In this document: positions 60,802-64,000 of the stretch, piece after piece
Position numbering within the stretch: position 1 is the stretch's first letter
Layout of the letters: every line of letters begins with the position of its first letter
NCBI RefSeq assembly: GCF_009877435.1
Contig: NZ_WXEX01000006.1
Coordinates: 62,001-126,000, forward strand
Length of the DNA: 64,000 nucleotides
Source: Heliomicrobium gestii
GTDB taxonomy: Bacteria > Bacillota > Desulfitobacteriia > Heliobacteriales > Heliobacteriaceae
Direction: 5' to 3'
Notes under the pieces: model-generated
Told to the model about the DNA's origin: nothing
The model's input: the letters and a program-made list of their open reading frames with translations, nothing else
Databases searched by the model: none
Translations under genes and position numbers: made by a program

Positions 60802-61669
60802 GCCACAAATATTCTCCTATAATCCCCAGCATAAACATAATTATCCCAAGTAAAAACGCCATCAATGACGCTAGGGTAGCAAAACCAGGGACATCCTTTT
60901 CTCCAAACAATGCGCTAACTACAATTAAAGTTCCATAGATACAGCTAAGAAATGATACAGTAATACCGCCAATCGACATAAATCGTATCGGAACAATCGA
61001 AAAACCTAAAATTGAGTCAATAAAAAATTTTAACTTTTTCAAGAACGTCCAGCGCGATTTACCATACTTGCGTTCACGACGGGTATATTCGAGTACACAG
61101 GGCTTGAATCCTAGGGAATAAGAATACAGACTTGGGTTAATGTTTTTCGCACATTTCTGCATATAAGGTAAGAAGGCTTTATCCATCAAAGCAACGTCAA
61201 ATCCACCTTTGGGAAAGTCTTTATATACAATTTTACGTAATACTCGGTAATAGAAGCGGGCAAAAAGCGTAGTCAGAAACGGATCTTGACGTGCTTCACG
61301 TACTGCAATCACATACTTGTGACCTTCAAGCCATTTACGTACCATCTTTAATATAAGTTCAGGCGGATCCTGTAAATCAGCAGCGAGAACAATGAAACAG
61401 TCTCCTGTTACAAACCGGTATCCCGTTTTGGAAGCATGTACAGCACCGAAGTTGCGTGATAGTTTAATTATTTTAGTTTTTTCCCTTTTTAACTTAATCG
61501 TCATTAGTTCTTGCAAAGATCGATCAGTTGAACCATCATCAACAAAAATCAGTTCCAGTTCCAGTTCCAGCTTATTAAGTTCTTTTTCAATTTCAACTAA
61601 TTCGTCATATAGGTACGGTAAGGAACCTTCATTGTAATATACCGGTATAATAATCGATAGTTTTTTCAT
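60746..61669 (-). CDS. GT2 glycosyltransferase with C-terminal membrane helices (GtrB type)
   Basis: 307 aa. IIIPVYYNEGSLPYLYDELV, LIFVDDGSTDRSLQELM and VLAADLQDPPELI (DxD-like metal site) mark the GT-A domain; two membrane helices follow ([40 protein letters not shown]). GtrB-type enzymes make undecaprenyl-phosphate-sugar, with the GtrA-like protein encoded next as partner. The gene is AT-rich, unlike the left part of the window. Confidence 0.9.
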   Translation of the reverse strand: MKKLSIIIPVYYNEGSLPYLYDELVEIEKELNKLELELELIFVDDGSTDRSLQELMTIKLKREKTKIIKLSRNFGAVHASKTGYRFVTGDCFIVLAADLQDPPELILKMVRKWLEGHKYVIAVREARQDPFLTTLFARFYYRVLRKIVYKDFPKGGFDVALMDKAFLPYMQKCAKNINPSLYSYSLGFKPCVLEYTRRERKYGKSRWTFLKKLKFFIDSILGFSIVPIRFMSIGGITVSFLSCIYGTLIVVSALFGEKDVPGFATLASLMAFLLGIIMFMLGIIGEYLWRVFDEVNNRPESVIDEIY

Positions 61670-62649
61670 ACAATAGCCTTCCTAATTAGTTCTGATGATT
61701 TATCATCGATCCTAATTTCGTATTGATCATGCACCACGGCTCGTGCTCCAAATCCTTCCTTTTGTTCAATTAGCCCCTGATTTAATAGGAGCCCGTTTTT
61801 TTCATTCGAAATACCAAAATCGAAAAAGGGTTTTTGCCTGTAGTACTCGTTGATAAGAAAATCAAAGATTAAGTCCAAAGCGCCCATATTCTTACCCTCT
61901 CCAGTTGATGCAATGTACTGTACATGCCCAACAAGATCGCTTTCGTACATAACCACCCCAGCTAGCATCTCTGTCTCCTTATAACAAGCAAATAATTTGA
62001 TGTTTTCAGGAAAACGAGATGCCAACATCGTGATCTCAAAAAGACTATGAACAGGTTTCGTTTGATATTTAGACATAAGTAATTGCTCCAATATATTCCA
62101 GTAACGAGTAAAATCATATGTTTCTTCAACAAACAAACCATTTTTTTTAGCTACCTTAATTTTCCGTCGGCGCCTCTCTTGAAATTGAATTTTATTGCGA
62201 TCATTTATAATCGTTAAGACATCACGTCTAAGAAGTTTAGCGTTACATAAAAAAAGGGCATATCTATCCTCTTCAGAAGGAAGTTTATGATATATATATG
62301 GAATGGTCTTGTAAACTAATTTCTCAATTTTGTGTGCACATAAATAGTCCAAAACACTTGCAAATACCTCTAACATTACAGTAGTTGTCATTGATACATC
62401 AGTAACAAAACCACCATAAGTCAATCCGCCGTGAGAACAGATAGTGTTTTGGAACAAGTTCGCTGGTAAAAGTGCACGAATTTTTCCTTTGTCATCAGAC
62501 ACAATTAACGAGAAGTCTTCAAAACGATCGCAATGATAATCCATATATTCTCGGCAAATTAGAAATGTTCCGTTTTTGCTGTTATTACAAACAAAATCGT
62601 TCCAAAGACGATAAGACTGTGGGGTATACCTGCTTATAGTTATCTGCAT
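61666..62649 (-). CDS. FemAB/GNAT-like acyl transferase
   Basis: About 327 aa from the ATG at 62649 (an open frame extends nine codons further). The C-terminal half (KLFACYKETEMLAGVVMYES, GALDLIFDFLINEYYRQKPF, DFGISNEKNGLLLNQGLIEQ, KEGFGARAVV) matches GNAT/FemAB-type (BioF2-like) acetyltransferases seen in polysaccharide clusters. It may put an acyl or aminoacyl group on a sugar or peptidoglycan. Its stop overlaps the next gene by 4 bp. Substrate unknown. Confidence 0.75.
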   Translation of the reverse strand: MQITISRYTPQSYRLWNDFVCNNSKNGTFLICREYMDYHCDRFEDFSLIVSDDKGKIRALLPANLFQNTICSHGGLTYGGFVTDVSMTTTVMLEVFASVLDYLCAHKIEKLVYKTIPYIYHKLPSEEDRYALFLCNAKLLRRDVLTIINDRNKIQFQERRRRKIKVAKKNGLFVEETYDFTRYWNILEQLLMSKYQTKPVHSLFEITMLASRFPENIKLFACYKETEMLAGVVMYESDLVGHVQYIASTGEGKNMGALDLIFDFLINEYYRQKPFFDFGISNEKNGLLLNQGLIEQKEGFGARAVVHDQYEIRIDDKSSELIRKAIV

Positions 62650-62702
62650 TCCACAAGACCCCAATCTAGTAACCATTTATTTAGTGAATGAAATCTAATG
62701 TT

Positions 62703-63620
62703 TTAATCTTGTTCGAGAATCGCATAACCAAAACCAGTGGCTCCATGCTGATTCCCATTATAAAACATATACCGATTTCCTTTTATGTCAACGACACAAG
62801 GATAACAAACCATTTCAGAATCCCAACCTGATTCTGACCGATTAATGCCGACTTTATCATCTTTCCGTTCCCAAGTATAGCCGTTACTAGATTCGGCATA
62901 CCCGATCCTATAGGGCTGCGTTTTGGAACGTATAGAATACCACATCCTATATTTATCTCCATCCTTTATTACCCACGGACGCCCAAAACCGAATTCATCA
63001 TCGTTTTGAAAATTAATACAAATCCCCTGGTTAGCTTCCCAATTTACTCCATCCTTCGATTCGGCATGCCTTATTACATAATTTGGATAAACCTTTTCCC
63101 TAATACTGATCCAACGTAATGCCGATACATACCAAACCCTCATTCGCCCCTGTTCATTTATAACTGTTGTAGCAGAACGAATATAGGGTTCATCATTCGT
63201 CCTATCCAAAATAGGAACGCGAGAATGTTTTTTAAACTGTTGCCCGTCTTTACTAATTGCCAATCCTGCAAAGAGCATGTAGGGGATTCGTTCGCTCCGT
63301 TGCCAACCAATATAATATAATAATTTTTTATCATTAACCGTAATAATACATGAGGGGTTTACACCACAATCATCAAATCCACCCGCTTCTCCAATATCAA
63401 GAACCGGTTCCGGTGCTATCTTCAATATCCGATTGGGATTATCAATATCCAGGTCAATATATCCTATTCTGCCATACCTTTTTTTATCAAGCGACGCGAA
63501 GTATACTCGAATATAGGAATTATCAACTACATCTACAGTAGGCAAATGCGTGTATAAACACTGGTTCCACCAGTAATCTCCGGAAGGCGCATATATTAAC
63601 CCTTTCTTTTTCCACTTCAA
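62703..63620 (-). CDS. Five-bladed beta-propeller glycosidase-like protein (GH43/GH130-type)
   Basis: 305 aa, no signal peptide. Repeated blade motifs of the form RVYFASLDKKRYGRIGYIDL, LLYYIGWQRS, RMRVWYVSALRW, KYRMWYSIRSKTQPYRIGYA and NRYMFYNGNQHGATGFGYA, typical of glycosyl-hydrolase family 43/62/68-like propellers. Members in O-antigen and capsule clusters often have no proven activity. It could trim or rearrange a glycan intermediate in the cytoplasm. The specific family cannot be fixed by eye. Confidence 0.72.
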   Translation of the reverse strand: MKWKKKGLIYAPSGDYWWNQCLYTHLPTVDVVDNSYIRVYFASLDKKRYGRIGYIDLDIDNPNRILKIAPEPVLDIGEAGGFDDCGVNPSCIITVNDKKLLYYIGWQRSERIPYMLFAGLAISKDGQQFKKHSRVPILDRTNDEPYIRSATTVINEQGRMRVWYVSALRWISIREKVYPNYVIRHAESKDGVNWEANQGICINFQNDDEFGFGRPWVIKDGDKYRMWYSIRSKTQPYRIGYAESSNGYTWERKDDKVGINRSESGWDSEMVCYPCVVDIKGNRYMFYNGNQHGATGFGYAILEQD

Positions 63621-63625
63621 GATGA

Positions 63626-64000
63626 TTACTCCTTTACGCCATACATGCGTAGTGCCACTTGAGGGGTTATTTCTCCATACTTTCCTCGCACAATAGAATT
63701 ACTTTCTATACTTTTCGCAACGAGTGCGTTTGCTCCAATCAAACAATCATCTCCAATGGACATATTATTGGCTATGGTCGCATTAACTCCGAGAAAACAG
63801 TTTTTACCAACATTAACAAAACCAGAAACCACTACGTGTGAGGAGAAAAAACAGTTTTCTCTAATCACAGAGTGATGACCGATATGGTTACCGCTCCAGA
63901 GCACTACGTTATCACCTATGGTAACGAAAGGTTGGATAACATTGTTTTCAAAGATAAAACAGTGTTCTCCAATCTTACAGTTCCGCCATACAAACGCATG
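63626..64000 (-). CDS. Hexapeptide-repeat (left-handed beta-helix) sugar acetyltransferase, 5' end outside window
   Basis: Partial: the frame is open to the right edge (124 codons visible). Repeats of the [LIV]-G-x4 type run through it: CKIGEHCFIFENNVIQPF, VTIGDNVVLWSGNHIGHHSV, VNVGKNCFLGVNATIANNMS, IGDDCLIGANALVAKSIESN. The conserved GNHIGHHSVI His is typical of sugar N- or O-acetyltransferases such as FdtC, WbdR or NeuD. With FdtA- and FdtB-like genes nearby, an FdtC-like N-acetyltransferase for the 3-amino sugar is likely. Confidence 0.85.
   Translation of the reverse strand, partial: HAFVWRNCKIGEHCFIFENNVIQPFVTIGDNVVLWSGNHIGHHSVIRENCFFSSHVVVSGFVNVGKNCFLGVNATIANNMSIGDDCLIGANALVAKSIESNSIVRGKYGEITPQVALRMYGVKE

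Noticed and set aside
1-64000. CRISPR arrays, tRNA or rRNA genes
   Set aside because: No regularly spaced short repeats and no recognisable tRNA or rRNA sequence were seen on reading through; a dedicated RNA search was not possible.

Overview
The window is about 64 kb of a motile, Gram-positive-type (Bacillota) chromosome. The order flgM-flgN-flgK-flgL-DUF6470-fliW-csrA-flagellin, next to a yvyF homologue, comFC/comFA and degS/degU, is the layout known from Bacillus and Clostridia. The fairly high GC of most genes, short flagellins, fused cysNC and IS66/IS3 elements fit a Clostridia lineage; a heliobacterium-like organism is my best guess, but nothing here proves the genus.

Layout. (1) 1-9.6 kb, minus strand: a sugar-nucleotide and flagellin-glycosylation block (SIS phosphosugar isomerase, NAD epimerase, domain-swapped HldE-like kinase/nucleotidyltransferase, GDP-fucose-synthase-like reductase, GDP-mannose-dehydratase-like enzyme, PseB-like dehydratase, two Maf/DUF115 proteins). 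(2) 9.6-23.7 kb, minus: late flagellar genes (two small unknowns, fliS, fliD, flaG, four flagellins, csrA, fliW, DUF6470, flgL, flgK, flgN, flgM, yvyF). (3) 23.8-28.9 kb: comFC, comFA and a DegS/DegU pair. (4) 29.1-45 kb: envelope polysaccharide genes (phosphohexomutase, AbrB-like switch, galE-like, SH3 protein, TagO/WecA-like, fabZ, DUF4330, glycosyltransferases, O-antigen ligase/polymerase), with an IS66-family element that has an exact 8-bp target duplication. (5) 45.1-46.8 kb: two exported proteins. (6) 46.9-54.4 kb: sulfate uptake and activation (cysA, an Rrf2 regulator, cysW, cysT, sbp, a 57-aa small ORF, cysNC, cysD). (7) 54.5-58.8 kb: a phosphomannomutase, then a decayed second cysD/cysNC set interrupted by an IS3-family element. 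(8) 58.9-64 kb: a visibly AT-richer glycan cluster (FdtB-like aminotransferase, GtrA-FdtA fusion, glycosyltransferase, FemAB/GNAT-like protein, beta-propeller protein, partial hexapeptide acetyltransferase).

How the parts fit. The sugar block plus two Maf proteins beside four flagellins implies a glycosylated flagellum, with a heptose-derived sugar a reasonable candidate. All four flagellin leaders carry the same small hairpin, GCC-AAGGAN-GGC, with GGA in its loop, upstream of a GGA-containing Shine-Dalgarno. This is what a CsrA binding site looks like, and csrA-fliW lie directly upstream, so one translational switch probably controls all four copies. Three flagellin promoters and one before flgM resemble sigma-28 (SigD) promoters. 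The sulfate operon carries its own Rrf2-type regulator with three cysteines suited to an Fe-S cluster, and a palindrome sits next to a likely promoter upstream of sbp.
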